From Vulcanimicrobiota bacterium (GTDB taxonomy: Bacteria; Vulcanimicrobiota; Vulcanimicrobiia; Vulcanimicrobiales; Vulcanimicrobiaceae): a stretch of DNA of 64,000 nt. The notes beneath the pieces are model-generated. The model was not told the origin of the DNA and did no database searches. It saw only the letters and a program-made list of their open reading frames with translations. The stretch lies in the NCBI GenBank assembly GCA_003140215.1, contig PLJL01000001.1, positions 329,283-393,282 on the forward strand. Reading direction: 5' to 3'. Below, piece after piece: positions 30,523-38,092 of the stretch. Both the position numbers and the translations under genes were made by a program. The number at the start of each line of letters is the position of its first letter. Position 1 is the first letter of the stretch.

Positions 30523-32394
30523 GTGAACGCCGAAGCCGCGTCGCTCCCGCAGGTCCATCTCAACCGGTCGCAGACGATCCGGCTGATTGTGGTCGGCCTC
30601 CTCGTCTGCCTGGCGCTCGTACGCGTCGTACCGGACTTCGTTCGGCTGGCCTACCCGCACCATATCTTCGGTTACCGAACCGACGGCGACGCCGTGGTCA
30701 TCCGGGTCCCTCCGCCGCCGGCGCCGAGAACGCCCAACGCGGTGGCGCGGGCGGTCGAGGCCGTCACGACATTCGTGCGGGGCGGCAAGAAAGCGGCCAG
30801 CGCGCCCGTTCCGGTGCAAGCGGCGAGCGATCCGATCGTACTCGGCGACCGGGTGCGCATCGACCGCATCCAGCCGTTCGATCGCAAGCCCGGCCTCGCC
30901 GGCCTCCCCTACAGCTTCGACGACCCGATCCGATATCTGCCGGTCGACCGGAACGGCCGCGAGCGCGTGCTCCACTTGACCTCGCACGTCGAGTCGGACA
31001 CGGTGCGTTTCACCGACATGCTGCGCATCGTGCTGTGCATTGCGGCGGTGATGCTCGGCGCGATGCTATTTCTCGTAAAGCCGAGCATCGCGACGGCGGC
31101 GTTCTTCGTCTTCACGCTCGCCGCCGTCGAAGCGCCCGCCAGCTACCTGGACATACTGGTTACGCAGCCCTGGCGCCCGGTATTGCCGTGGATCCACGAC
31201 ACGATGCGGGGTGCGGTCCGTCCCGCACTGCTGCTCTTCGCGCTGTGCCTGATCGACGGCGACGCCGACGCTCCGCGCGAGCGGATCTTCGCGTGGATCG
31301 CGGCGTTCCTCGCGCTCGTCCTCGGGACGCTGAATGCCTACGCGCAATGGGCTCTCAACTATGCGGCACTCCCGGCAGAGCAGCTCGATCGCGCCCTCAC
31401 GGACGCTTCGTACGCGGTCAGCACGCTGACGGTGATTGCGCTCGTCGTCGCGTTCGTGCGCGCACCCCACAACGACCGGCATCGGATCAGCTGGATCGCC
31501 GCGGCATTCATCTTCGCCGGGCTGGCGCGGCTGCTCTCCGACACGCTCTTTCCGATCGGCAAGATCAGCTTGTGGCAGAACAGCCTGTTGGTTTCGTGCA
31601 GCATCGTGCCGATCGCGACGATCTGGATCGCGGTCATACGGCACCGCTTCTTCAACGTCGACTTCGTCGTGAGCCGGGCCGTCGTCTACGTCGCGCTCAC
31701 CGCCGCGTTCTTCCTCACCGTCTCCATATTCGAAGAGCTCGGCACGTACTTCCTGATCAACAACACGAACATCGCGTACCTCGTCTTCAGCGCGGTCGCG
31801 CTTGCCGCCGGAGCGTTCTTCGGCAAGATCGTCGAGTTTCTCAACTACGGCGTCGATCGCTTCATCTTCCGCGACCGGCTCCAGCAGCGCAAAGCGCTGG
31901 AGTTCATCGCGGGGTACATCCTCGACGCCGAAACGGTCGAGGACGTCTATCGCGCGCTGCTCCAGGACGCCGCCCATGCGCTCAAGCTGACGTTCGGCGG
32001 GATCCTCGGTCGTCAGCCCGACGGAAGCTACAAGCTCGTCCAAAGCTACGACTGGCCCGAAGCCGTGACGATCAAGCTCGGCCCCGACGACGAGCTGACC
32101 CGCGCCATCACGCGCACGCGCGGCGCGCTGACCTTCTCGGGCAAAGACACGCGCTTGATCCAGCAGTCGTTTCCGAACGAGGGGCTCACCTTCGCCGCGC
32201 CGCTCCTGTTCGACCGCAGCGTGAGCGGGATCGTCGTGTACGGGCACAACGTCAGCGGCCTGGACCTCGATCCCGAGGAGCGCGAGCTCCTCGTGCGCGT
32301 CGTGGCGCATGCGTCGATCGCGCTGAACACGATCGAGCTGTCGCGCTATCGCAGCGCGAGCGCCGCACCGGCAGCGCTCCCCGCCCCGACCTGA
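30523..32394 (+). CDS. Multi-spanning membrane / GAF protein, paralogue of the 15214 gene
   Basis: 623 residues from GTG 30523. A first helix (about 20-42) is followed by an extracytoplasmic region of about 130 residues with a PDZ-like core (LGDRVRIDRIQPF). About seven helices span 165-410, containing RHRFFNVDFVVSRAVVYV, which corresponds to the signature of the protein at 15214. A GAF-like domain covers about 455-610 (EFIAGYILDAETVEDVYRAL, APLLFDRSVSGIVVYGHN, LDLDPEERELLVRVV). No catalytic output domain is present. The short tail is Ala/Pro-rich. Role unknown; membrane signal sensing is likely from the architecture. Confidence 0.75.
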   Translation: MNAEAASLPQVHLNRSQTIRLIVVGLLVCLALVRVVPDFVRLAYPHHIFGYRTDGDAVVIRVPPPPAPRTPNAVARAVEAVTTFVRGGKKAASAPVPVQAASDPIVLGDRVRIDRIQPFDRKPGLAGLPYSFDDPIRYLPVDRNGRERVLHLTSHVESDTVRFTDMLRIVLCIAAVMLGAMLFLVKPSIATAAFFVFTLAAVEAPASYLDILVTQPWRPVLPWIHDTMRGAVRPALLLFALCLIDGDADAPRERIFAWIAAFLALVLGTLNAYAQWALNYAALPAEQLDRALTDASYAVSTLTVIALVVAFVRAPHNDRHRISWIAAAFIFAGLARLLSDTLFPIGKISLWQNSLLVSCSIVPIATIWIAVIRHRFFNVDFVVSRAVVYVALTAAFFLTVSIFEELGTYFLINNTNIAYLVFSAVALAAGAFFGKIVEFLNYGVDRFIFRDRLQQRKALEFIAGYILDAETVEDVYRALLQDAAHALKLTFGGILGRQPDGSYKLVQSYDWPEAVTIKLGPDDELTRAITRTRGALTFSGKDTRLIQQSFPNEGLTFAAPLLFDRSVSGIVVYGHNVSGLDLDPEERELLVRVVAHASIALNTIELSRYRSASAAPAALPAPT

Positions 32395-32418
32395 CGCCGC
32401 GGGTCGGCGGGCCTGCTG

Positions 32419-33234
32419 CTAGTGGCCGACACCTGAGTAACGGTTGAGGCCGAAGCGCCAAAAGAGATAGGCCGCCGCGACAAAGAGCACTCCGATCGCG
32501 GGCGTGAACAGGCCGGCGGCCGCGGGCAGCATCGCTCCTTCGTGCGCCTTGTGCAGAAAGTAGCGCGCCGGAAAGTAGTTCATGAACGCGAACGGGACGA
32601 CGAAGGTGAGCAAGAGCCGGACGCCGCGCGAGTAGATCGTGATCGGGTATCGGGTGAACTCCTGTTCGAGCTGGATCACGATCCACCGCAGCGCGTCGAC
32701 GCGCACGAACCAAAAGGCGACCGTCGAGATGAAGAGGTTGAAGGCCAGGTCGATCATCGCGCCGCCGAGCACGATGAGCGGAACGAAGACCACGAAGGTC
32801 GCGTCGACGGTGGCGCCGCTGTACCACGTGACCACGCCGAAGTAGAGCAGCGCCAAGATCAGCTCGTCGGGAAAGACCTGCCCGGGCGTCGCGATGGCCT
32901 GGAACAGCGTGTCGAGCGGCCGCACCAGCAGCCGGTCGAACTCGCCGTCGCGGATGTGGTCCGGAATGTCGCCCACCGTCGAGAAAAACGTGTTGTGCAC
33001 CGCGTGCGCCAGCATCCACAGCCCGTACAAGAACGCCATGTCGCGGAACGTCCAGCCGTTCATCTCCGGGAAGCGGTTGAGCACGATCCACAGCGCGGTG
33101 ATCGCCGAACCGTGGTAGATGAACGTGAAGGCGAACCAGATGAGAAAGTTCTCGCGGTACTCCAGCGTGGTGAGGATGTTGATGCGCCAGTACTGCTTGT
33201 AGACGCTCCACATGACGCGCAGGCGGTTCAGCAC
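32419..33234 (-). CDS. ABC-2 permease of the DUF990 type (second subunit)
   Basis: 271 residues from GTG 33234, one base after the stop of the upstream permease gene; ATG 33213 is an alternative. Six hydrophobic helices are visible, with the characteristic N-terminal YKQYWRINILTTLEYRENFL and the conserved D-G-E-F-D-R-L-L-V-R-P-L segment (RDGEFDRLLVRPLDTLF). The latter is a hallmark of the ABC-2 permease family that includes cyanobacterial viologen exporters (Pfam ABC2_membrane_6). It pairs with the permease at 33236 and the ATPase at 34063 as a three-gene operon. Substrate unknown. Confidence 0.88.
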   Translation of the reverse strand: MLNRLRVMWSVYKQYWRINILTTLEYRENFLIWFAFTFIYHGSAITALWIVLNRFPEMNGWTFRDMAFLYGLWMLAHAVHNTFFSTVGDIPDHIRDGEFDRLLVRPLDTLFQAIATPGQVFPDELILALLYFGVVTWYSGATVDATFVVFVPLIVLGGAMIDLAFNLFISTVAFWFVRVDALRWIVIQLEQEFTRYPITIYSRGVRLLLTFVVPFAFMNYFPARYFLHKAHEGAMLPAAAGLFTPAIGVLFVAAAYLFWRFGLNRYSGVGH

Positions 33235-33235
33235 A

Positions 33236-34066
33236 CTAGCCGCCCTGCACGATGACGCGCTTTGCCCCGGCGCGCCAGATGATCGTCGCGGCGAATCCCA
33301 GCACGACGAGCCAGAAGACTTGCAGGCCCAGCGCGGCCGCATAGCCCGCAGGTTTGATGTGGCCGATGTAGATCAGCAGCGGCGTCGAGAACATCGCGGC
33401 GAACGGGAGCGCGAAGGCGACCTTCTGCAGGAACGCCGGAAAGATCACCAGCGGGATGATCTCGCCGCCGAAAAGGTCGGTCACCCACGTCACGATCAGT
33501 CGAGCCGCATGGATCTCGAGCGTCCAGAACGCGATGCAGTTCAGGATGAAGTTGATGCAGAACCCGACCATGTAGCCCAAAAAGCAGCTCAGCGCGAAGG
33601 CCGCCAACACCAGCGGGCCCGGGACGTCTATCTGGACGATGAGCAGCGAGAACAGCAGCGACGGGACGATCAGGATCGCGTGGAAAAGCACCTCGCCCGT
33701 TCCGTCGCTGAAAAAGTAGAGCGGAACGATGATCGGCTTCATGAAGTCGGTCGCGATCGTTCCGCTGTGTAAGTTGTCGTGGAGGATGCGCGTCTGGTCG
33801 ATGTCCATGACCAGGCCCATCAGCAACGCCACGGTGGAGTAGGTGATGATCGCATGCAGCGGCAGGTCGGTGGGAGCAGCGTTGCGCAGGTAGAGCGCGA
33901 CCCACACCATGCGCAAGAGGTAGACTCGCACGAGGACCGATGCGACCGTCGTGAAGACGTCGAAGCGGTAGGTGGCCTCGCGTGCCATCGCCTTCTGAGC
34001 AAATTGGAAGTAGGGCTCGAGGCGAAAACGGACCTTTGGCGTGACGAGATCGCCGAGTGCGCTCAC
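33236..34066 (-). CDS. ABC-2 permease of the DUF990 type (first subunit)
   Basis: 276 residues from GTG 34066, overlapping the ATPase stop as GTGA. Six membrane segments follow a cytoplasmic N-terminus (PYFQFAQKAMAREATYRFDV). The internal segment HSGTIATDFMKPIIVPLYFF corresponds to the D-R-L-L-x-R-P motif of its partner. The two permeases differ enough to form an obligate heterodimer, as in other members of this family. It is in the middle of the exporter operon 32419-35070. Confidence 0.87.
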   Translation of the reverse strand: MSALGDLVTPKVRFRLEPYFQFAQKAMAREATYRFDVFTTVASVLVRVYLLRMVWVALYLRNAAPTDLPLHAIITYSTVALLMGLVMDIDQTRILHDNLHSGTIATDFMKPIIVPLYFFSDGTGEVLFHAILIVPSLLFSLLIVQIDVPGPLVLAAFALSCFLGYMVGFCINFILNCIAFWTLEIHAARLIVTWVTDLFGGEIIPLVIFPAFLQKVAFALPFAAMFSTPLLIYIGHIKPAGYAAALGLQVFWLVVLGFAATIIWRAGAKRVIVQGG

Positions 34067-35070
34067 GACGGGGCGCCTACCGTGCCGTCGTGATAGCCTT
34101 CGAGGTAGATGCGCCGCACGATCGATTCGATGTCCGGTTCGATGATCGAGACGTCGGTGATGCGATAGCGCTCGGTGACGCGGCGGATCAGCGCCTCGGC
34201 GGTGAGCTCGCGCCGGTTGAAGCGCAGTCGGATGACCGCGCCTTCGCGGCTCTGGAGCTCGGCGCCGGGGACCGCGATCTCGGCATACGTCTCGGCGAGC
34301 GACACGACGAGGATCCGGTGCGTGCCGTACTCCTCACGCAGGCGCTCGAGCAGGCCGTCGAAGATGACGGTCCCTTCGTCGATGAGGATGATGCGGGGCG
34401 TGAGCCGTTCGACGTCCGCGAGGTCGTGCGTGGTCAGGATGACCGTCGTTCCACGCTCGCGGTTGATCGTGCCGATGAACTCGCGGATTGCCTCCTTGGC
34501 CACCACGTCCAGACCGATGGTGGGCTCGTCGAGGTAGACGATCCGCGGGTCGTGCAACATCGCCGCGGCGAAGTCCCCGCGCATCCGCTCGCCCAGCGAC
34601 AGCTGGCGAACGGGGGTCCCAAGAAAGCGGTCCAGGTCGAGGATCTCCGCGAAGTGCTTCATGTTCTGCAGATAGCGGTCGCGCGGCACGTCGTAGATCG
34701 ACCGCAGCAGCTCGAACGACTCGCGCAGCGGGAGGTCCCAGTACAGCTGGCTGCGCTGTCCGAACACGACGCCGATATTCGCCGCGTTGGCCATGCGGTG
34801 GGTGTACGGGACGATCCCGGCGACCCGCAGCACGCCCGCGGTCGGGACTAGGATGCCGGTGAGCATCTTGATGGTGGTCGACTTCCCGGCCCCGTTGGGG
34901 CCGATGTAGCCCACCAGTTCACCCGGCTCGAGCGTGAAGTTGACGTCGTCGACGGCGACCTTCTCCTCGTAGGTCCGCGAGAAGAGTGCCGCGATGGCCC
35001 CACCGATCCCGGGGTCGCGCTCGAGCGACCGAAAGACCTTGCGCAGCCCCGCCGCCTCGATGATCGCCAT
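34063..35070 (-). CDS. ABC transporter ATP-binding protein for the DUF990-type exporter
   Basis: 335 residues from ATG 35070 (MAIIEAAGLRKVFRSL); the ten-codon longer form lacks conservation. Walker A is GPNGAGKST, the Q-loop region is GVVFGQRSQLYWDLPLRESF (the FGQRSQLYWDLP stretch is characteristic of this subfamily), the signature is LSLGERMRGDFAAAMLH, Walker B is IVYLDEPTIGLD, and the H-loop is ILTTHDLADV. An extra C-terminal domain of about 90 residues (VIRLRFNRRELTAEALIRRV) is also typical. It is the first gene of the exporter operon, and its promoter must lie in 35071-35219. Confidence 0.92.
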   Translation of the reverse strand: MAIIEAAGLRKVFRSLERDPGIGGAIAALFSRTYEEKVAVDDVNFTLEPGELVGYIGPNGAGKSTTIKMLTGILVPTAGVLRVAGIVPYTHRMANAANIGVVFGQRSQLYWDLPLRESFELLRSIYDVPRDRYLQNMKHFAEILDLDRFLGTPVRQLSLGERMRGDFAAAMLHDPRIVYLDEPTIGLDVVAKEAIREFIGTINRERGTTVILTTHDLADVERLTPRIILIDEGTVIFDGLLERLREEYGTHRILVVSLAETYAEIAVPGAELQSREGAVIRLRFNRRELTAEALIRRVTERYRITDVSIIEPDIESIVRRIYLEGYHDGTVGAPS

Positions 35071-35233
35071 GCTCGGCCAGCCTTTTCCCGCGAGCCACAC
35101 GCCGCCTTTACGAACGGCACAGGTCAGGAACTCGGCTGGGGGGAACCGCGCGATACCAACCGACGTTGGAGGGATAGATTCGGTGCCTTCCGGTACCGGA
35201 TCTCAAACTGACTAAGTAAGGGGGTGAGTATAC

Positions 35234-35293
35234 ATGGCAGCGAAGAAAAAGGGCGGCAAGAAGAAGCCCAGCAAGAAGGGCAAGAAGAAGTAA
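35234..35293 (+). CDS. Lysine-rich micropeptide, copy 1 (19 aa)
   Basis: MAAKKKGGKKKPSKKGKKK, 19 residues, 12 of them lysine, preceded by GGGGGTGAG with five bases to the ATG. A hairpin-plus-T terminator follows 55 bases after the stop. Compared with copies 2 and 3 it has GG in place of AP at positions 7-8 and one more terminal lysine. The composition recalls the tails of histone H1-like and other nucleic-acid-binding bacterial proteins; binding to DNA, RNA or polyphosphate is a guess. Too short for ordinary gene finders; the case for coding rests on conservation across the three units. Confidence 0.7.
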   Translation: MAAKKKGGKKKPSKKGKKK

Positions 35294-35348
35294 GCCGGTC
35301 CCGATTTAGATAGACTCCGTTTTTCTCAGTCATCATCCAGACCATATG

Positions 35349-35380
35349 AGCGCGGCCGGCAACGACCGCGCTCTTTTTAT
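35349..35380 (+). terminator. Intrinsic terminator of micro-gene 1
   Basis: Stem AGCGCGG (35349-35355) with CCGCGCT (35366-35372), ten-base loop, followed by CTTTTTAT. This is a standard rho-independent terminator and the best of the three copies. Confidence 0.8.
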
Positions 35381-35466
35381 CCGGCCCCGGCGCAGGGAGG
35401 CCGGCGCGCCGACGCAAAAACGCTGCTCCAGCGACTTTTTCCTAGAGAGGGGGTGAGTGAAGCATC

Positions 35467-35523
35467 ATGGCAGCCAAGAAGAAAGCCCCGAAGAAGAAAC
35501 CGTCCAAGAAGGGCAAGAAGTAA
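35467..35523 (+). CDS. Lysine-rich micropeptide, copy 2 (18 aa)
   Basis: MAAKKKAPKKKPSKKGKK, 18 residues with 10 lysines, behind GGGGGTGAG spaced nine bases from the ATG. Its peptide is identical to copy 3. Codons are nearly all AAG with the same AAA positions (third lysine of the first and second triplets) as in copy 3, so the duplication is recent or under gene conversion. A hairpin follows 54 bases after the stop. Function unknown; see copy 1. Confidence 0.72.
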   Translation: MAAKKKAPKKKPSKKGKK

Positions 35524-35577
35524 GCTCTTTCCGATCGAGATAGACGATTTCTCAGTCATCATCCATATCAAGTCCTG

Positions 35578-35610
35578 AGCGCGGCCGGCGACGACCGCGC
35601 TCTTGTTATC
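35578..35610 (+). terminator. Terminator-like hairpin of micro-gene 2
   Basis: AGCGCGG (35578-35584) and CCGCGCT (35595-35601) around CCGGCGACGA, followed by CTTGTTATC. Same element as after copy 1, with an interrupted T tract, so it may terminate less efficiently. Confidence 0.7.
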
Positions 35611-35691
35611 CTCCCGCGCAGGGAGGCCGGGGCGCCGGCGCCAAAGCGCGCCCACCGACTCCGGCTCAGAGAGGGGGTGAGTGAACACATC

Positions 35692-35748
35692 ATGGCTGCA
35701 AAGAAGAAAGCCCCGAAGAAGAAACCGTCCAAGAAGGGCAAGAAGTAG
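35692..35748 (+). CDS. Lysine-rich micropeptide, copy 3 (18 aa)
   Basis: Same 18-residue peptide as copy 2, with GCTGCAAAG in place of GCAGCCAAG at codons 2-4 and a TAG instead of TAA stop. These synonymous changes with an unchanged peptide support real translation. GGGGGTGAG lies ten bases upstream of the ATG. An in-frame GTG at 35677 would add five residues but is not in frame in the other two copies, so the ATG is preferred. Confidence 0.72.
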   Translation: MAAKKKAPKKKPSKKGKK

Positions 35749-35784
35749 CCCGTACCGGTCTCTGTCTTCATCTCATTCGATTCC

Positions 35785-35814
35785 AGCGCGGCCGGCAACG
35801 GCCGCGCTCCTCTT
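35785..35814 (+). terminator. Terminator-like hairpin of micro-gene 3
   Basis: AGCGCGGCC (35785-35793) pairs with GGCCGCGCT (35800-35808) around GGCAAC; CCTCTTA follows. The stem is longer than in the other copies but the T tract is poor. It also sits at the 3' end of the convergent SRPBCC gene. Confidence 0.65.
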
Positions 35815-36268
35815 ATGCCGGGCCGGGCTCGCCGCCCGCCGCTCGTAGGGCCAACCGCTCGAGGTTGGCCGGCATCGCGACGGCCATGCGGTCCGCGGCG
35901 CGGCGCAAGAACGGACCAGCCAGCGGCCCCGCGATCCCGATCGTCCCCGCGATCGAGGTGCCCGTGCCGGCCGCCGCGAGCTCCCACCGAAAACGCAGCG
36001 CCGCCACCGGCCCGAAGCGGACCACCAGCGACAGCAGCCGCTGGGGGACGACCGCCTCGATCCGAAACGCCGTCTGCGGCCCGCGCTTGGGCTTCAACGT
36101 CAGGCGCGTCCCGGGCTCGAGCGGCCCCTCGAGCACCATCCAGTCGACGCCGCGATTCCACAGCGCCCAGCGCCGGCCGTCGAGCAGGACGTCCCAGACG
36201 CGCTCCGGCGCGGCGGTCGAGGTCGCGGCGGCGGTCCGTTCCCAGCTCATCGCGAATCGGTGTTCCAT
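35813..36268 (-). CDS. SRPBCC (START-like) domain protein
   Basis: About 151 residues from ATG 36268, or 145 from ATG 36250 (MSWERTAAATSTAAPERVWD). The sequence shows the polyketide-cyclase/SRPBCC pattern: an initial beta strand, APERVWDVLLDGRRWALWNR, then VLEGPLEPGTRLTLKPKRGP, LLSLVVRFGPVAALRFRWEL, and a C-terminal helix LRRAADRMAVAMPANLERLA. Such domains bind hydrophobic ligands; many are stress or biosynthesis helpers and no specific function can be assigned. The longer open frame upstream is a shadow of the gene at 36267. If ATG 36268 is used, the two divergent starts share a CATG. Confidence 0.75.
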   Translation of the reverse strand: MEHRFAMSWERTAAATSTAAPERVWDVLLDGRRWALWNRGVDWMVLEGPLEPGTRLTLKPKRGPQTAFRIEAVVPQRLLSLVVRFGPVAALRFRWELAAAGTGTSIAGTIGIAGPLAGPFLRRAADRMAVAMPANLERLALRAAGGEPGPA

Positions 36269-36764
36269 GGACGAGCCGCAGAACCCGATCGTCGCCATGG
36301 CGCAGAAGCTGCGGGCCCGGCGCGACCTGGGCGCGGCGATCGACTCCGCGACCGCCGGCACCGCGTCGCCGCGCGGGGATGACGCGGCGAGCCGCTTCGC
36401 CGCGCTCGCCGAGGTGCTCGCGATCGGGGTGAAGCGGCTCAACTCGATCCTGGGCAAGCGCACCGGGGTGACCTTCGTGCGGCTCGACGATCCGCCGCGG
36501 CTGCGGCTGCGCTTCCGCGAGCGGCGCATCGCCCTCGACCTCGATGCCGCCCGGCAGCTGGTCCTCGTCAGCGGCGAGGGGCTCGAGGGCGAGTACCAGT
36601 TTCTCGACGCCGATCTCCCCGCGCTCATGAACCTCTCGAAGTTCTCGACCGACGCCGGCTACCGCGACGCCCTGACCGGCTCCGAGCTGCTCAAGACGAT
36701 CGCGGCCGACGCCCAGCTGCCGCGCCCCGCCCATCTGGACGAACCCGGCCCGATGCGCTTTTAG
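36267..36764 (+). CDS. Conserved-looking hypothetical protein
   Basis: 165 residues from ATG 36267 (MDEPQNPIVAMAQKLRARRD); ATG 36297 is an alternative. No signal peptide or membrane helix. It has alternating helix and strand segments (LNSILGKRTGVTFVRLDDPP, LRLRFRERRIALDLDAARQL, VLVSGEGLEGEYQFLDADLP) and ends PAHLDEPGPMRF. Coding is supported by strong GC bias at third positions and protein-like composition, whereas the upstream extension is low-complexity. The family is unknown to me. Its last 74 bases overlap the convergent endonuclease III gene. Confidence 0.6.
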   Translation: MDEPQNPIVAMAQKLRARRDLGAAIDSATAGTASPRGDDAASRFAALAEVLAIGVKRLNSILGKRTGVTFVRLDDPPRLRLRFRERRIALDLDAARQLVLVSGEGLEGEYQFLDADLPALMNLSKFSTDAGYRDALTGSELLKTIAADAQLPRPAHLDEPGPMRF

Positions 36765-37434
36765 GCGCGCGTCGCGCTCGAGCCACAATCGGGCGCGACG
36801 GGCACATCGTCACCGGGCAGCGCTCGCACGCCGGCGTCGGTGCCTTGCAGACCTCGCGGCCGTGAAGGATCAGCCAGTGGTGCGCGTGGCGCCACTGCTC
36901 GCGCGGCACGAGCTTGGTCACATCGTCCTCGACGCCCCGCGGCGTCGCCGCCAACGTCAGGCCGAGCCGGTGCGCGACCCGGAACACGTGCGTGTCGACC
37001 GCGAAGGCCGCCTCTCCGAACGCGACCGACATCACGACGTTCGCGGTCTTGCGCCCCACGCCGGACAGCGCTTCGAGCGACTCCCGGTCGGGGGGAACCG
37101 CGCCGCCATGCTCGGCGACGAGCCCGCGTGCGGCGTTGATGATGTTCTTCGCCTTCGTCCGGAAAAAGCCGCACGACTTGATGATCGTTTCGATGTCGGC
37201 CTGGTCGGCGCGCGCCAGCGACGCCGCATCGGGATATCTCGCGAACAAGTACGGCGTCGTGAGGTTCACGCGAGCGTCGGTGCATTGCGCGCTCAGGATC
37301 ACCGCCACGAGCAGCTCGAACGGGCTATCGTAGTCGAGCGCGGTGACCGCGTGCGGGTACGTCCGCTCGAGGATCGCGAGCTCCTCGGCCGCGACCGCGC
37401 GCGAGACCTTCTTGCGAGGGAACGGGATCGTCAC
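36691..37434 (-). CDS. nth: Endonuclease III (DNA glycosylase/AP lyase), unusual Fe-S spacing
   Basis: 247 residues from ATG. The helix-hairpin-helix LSGVGRKTANVVMSVAFGEA carries catalytic Lys129, and AVDTHVFRVAHRLGL carries Asp147. It excises oxidised pyrimidines and cleaves abasic sites. The iron-sulfur cysteines are Cys196, Cys203, Cys206 and Cys211, spaced 6-2-4; the family norm is 6-2-5, so one residue is missing in the last loop. The C-terminus carries about 36 extra Arg/Pro-rich residues that overlap the convergent gene at 36267 and look like read-through into non-conserved sequence. Overall identity is secure. Confidence 0.93.
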   Translation of the reverse strand: MTIPFPRKKVSRAVAAEELAILERTYPHAVTALDYDSPFELLVAVILSAQCTDARVNLTTPYLFARYPDAASLARADQADIETIIKSCGFFRTKAKNIINAARGLVAEHGGAVPPDRESLEALSGVGRKTANVVMSVAFGEAAFAVDTHVFRVAHRLGLTLAATPRGVEDDVTKLVPREQWRHAHHWLILHGREVCKAPTPACERCPVTMCPSRPIVARARRAPKSASGRVRPDGRGAAAGRRPRSS

Positions 37435-37475
37435 GAGGCGGAACCTTCGGGTAGCGGCCGCGAATCCTATCCTGC

Positions 37476-38072
37476 ATGCCGTTCCTCAAGCAGAAGGACC
37501 CGACCGTGCCGCCCGGCCAGACCGTCACCGACGGCTTCCCGGTGCTGCACGTCGGCGACGTCCCGCAGATCGATCCGCGGACGTGGTCGCTGCGCATCTT
37601 CGGCGCGGTCGAGCAGCCCTTCGAGCTGTCCTACGACGAGCTGCGCGCGCTGCCGGCGGCCGAGTACCGCGGCGACATTCACTGCGTCACCCGCTGGTCG
37701 AAGAAGAACACCTATTGGGTCGGCGTCACGTTCTCCACGCTGGTCGCCCGCGCGAAGCCGCTTCCAACGGCGGCGTTCGTCGTGCAGCACGCCGACAACG
37801 AGTACACGACCAACGTACCGCTGGCGGTGATGCTCGACGCCGACGTGCTCGTCGCGTACGAGTTCGACGGCCGGCCGATCGAACCGATCCACGGCGGACC
37901 CGTCCGGATGCTCGTGCCCAAGAAGTACTTCTGGAAGAGCGCGAAATGGCTGCACGGCATCGAGTTCCGCGACGCCGACCAGAAAGGCTTCTGGGAAGTG
38001 CGCGGCTACAACAACGACGCGGACCCCTGGAAAGAGGAACGGTACGCCGACCTGCCGGCCTGGTTCAGCTGA
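37476..38072 (+). CDS. Sulfite-oxidase-like molybdopterin oxidoreductase (YuiH type)
   Basis: 198 residues from ATG 37476. The molybdopterin-binding fold of sulfite oxidase/MsrP is evident: RTWSLRIFGAVEQPFELSYD, the molybdenum-ligand Cys70 in GDIHCVTRWSKKNTYWVGV, then NVPLAVMLDADVLVAYEFDG, GGPVRMLVPKKYFWKSAKWL, and a C-terminal GFWEVRGYNNDADPW. There is no Tat signal, unlike MsrP, so a cytoplasmic enzyme is expected. This short stand-alone type has no settled substrate. It needs molybdenum cofactor, whose genes are not in this window. Confidence 0.88.
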   Translation: MPFLKQKDPTVPPGQTVTDGFPVLHVGDVPQIDPRTWSLRIFGAVEQPFELSYDELRALPAAEYRGDIHCVTRWSKKNTYWVGVTFSTLVARAKPLPTAAFVVQHADNEYTTNVPLAVMLDADVLVAYEFDGRPIEPIHGGPVRMLVPKKYFWKSAKWLHGIEFRDADQKGFWEVRGYNNDADPWKEERYADLPAWFS

Positions 38073-38092
38073 CGCCCCAACGCTAACACGCG

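Larger units (their letters stand above)
35220..35812 (+). repeat. Tandem triplication of a micro-gene transcription unit
   Basis: Three successive units of about 225-233 bp share the same order: GGGGGTGAG Shine-Dalgarno (35220-35228, 35449-35457, 35673-35681), a tiny lysine-rich reading frame, a spacer, and an AGCGCGG/CCGCGCT hairpin. Units 2 and 3 share AGAGAGGGGGTGAGTGAA exactly, and units 1 and 2 share TTTCTCAGTCATCATCCA in the spacer. A block GCGCAGGGAGGCCGG follows the first two hairpins. The peptides are identical in units 2 and 3. This shows duplication with selection on both peptide and signals. No other gene occupies 35071-35812. Confidence 0.85.

Noticed and set aside
35124..35688. 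Two minus-strand open frames of about 100 codons that resemble each other (MTEK...LLALLG...FLLRGFLLG)
   Set aside because: Their mutual similarity is only the reverse complement of the duplicated micro-gene units; AAG-rich codons read backwards give Leu/Phe. No Shine-Dalgarno precedes them.
35220..35812. Repeated units considered as a CRISPR array or integron-like cassette array
   Set aside because: Only three units of about 230 bp, with coding and terminator structure, no short identical repeats with unique spacers, no cas or integrase gene nearby.
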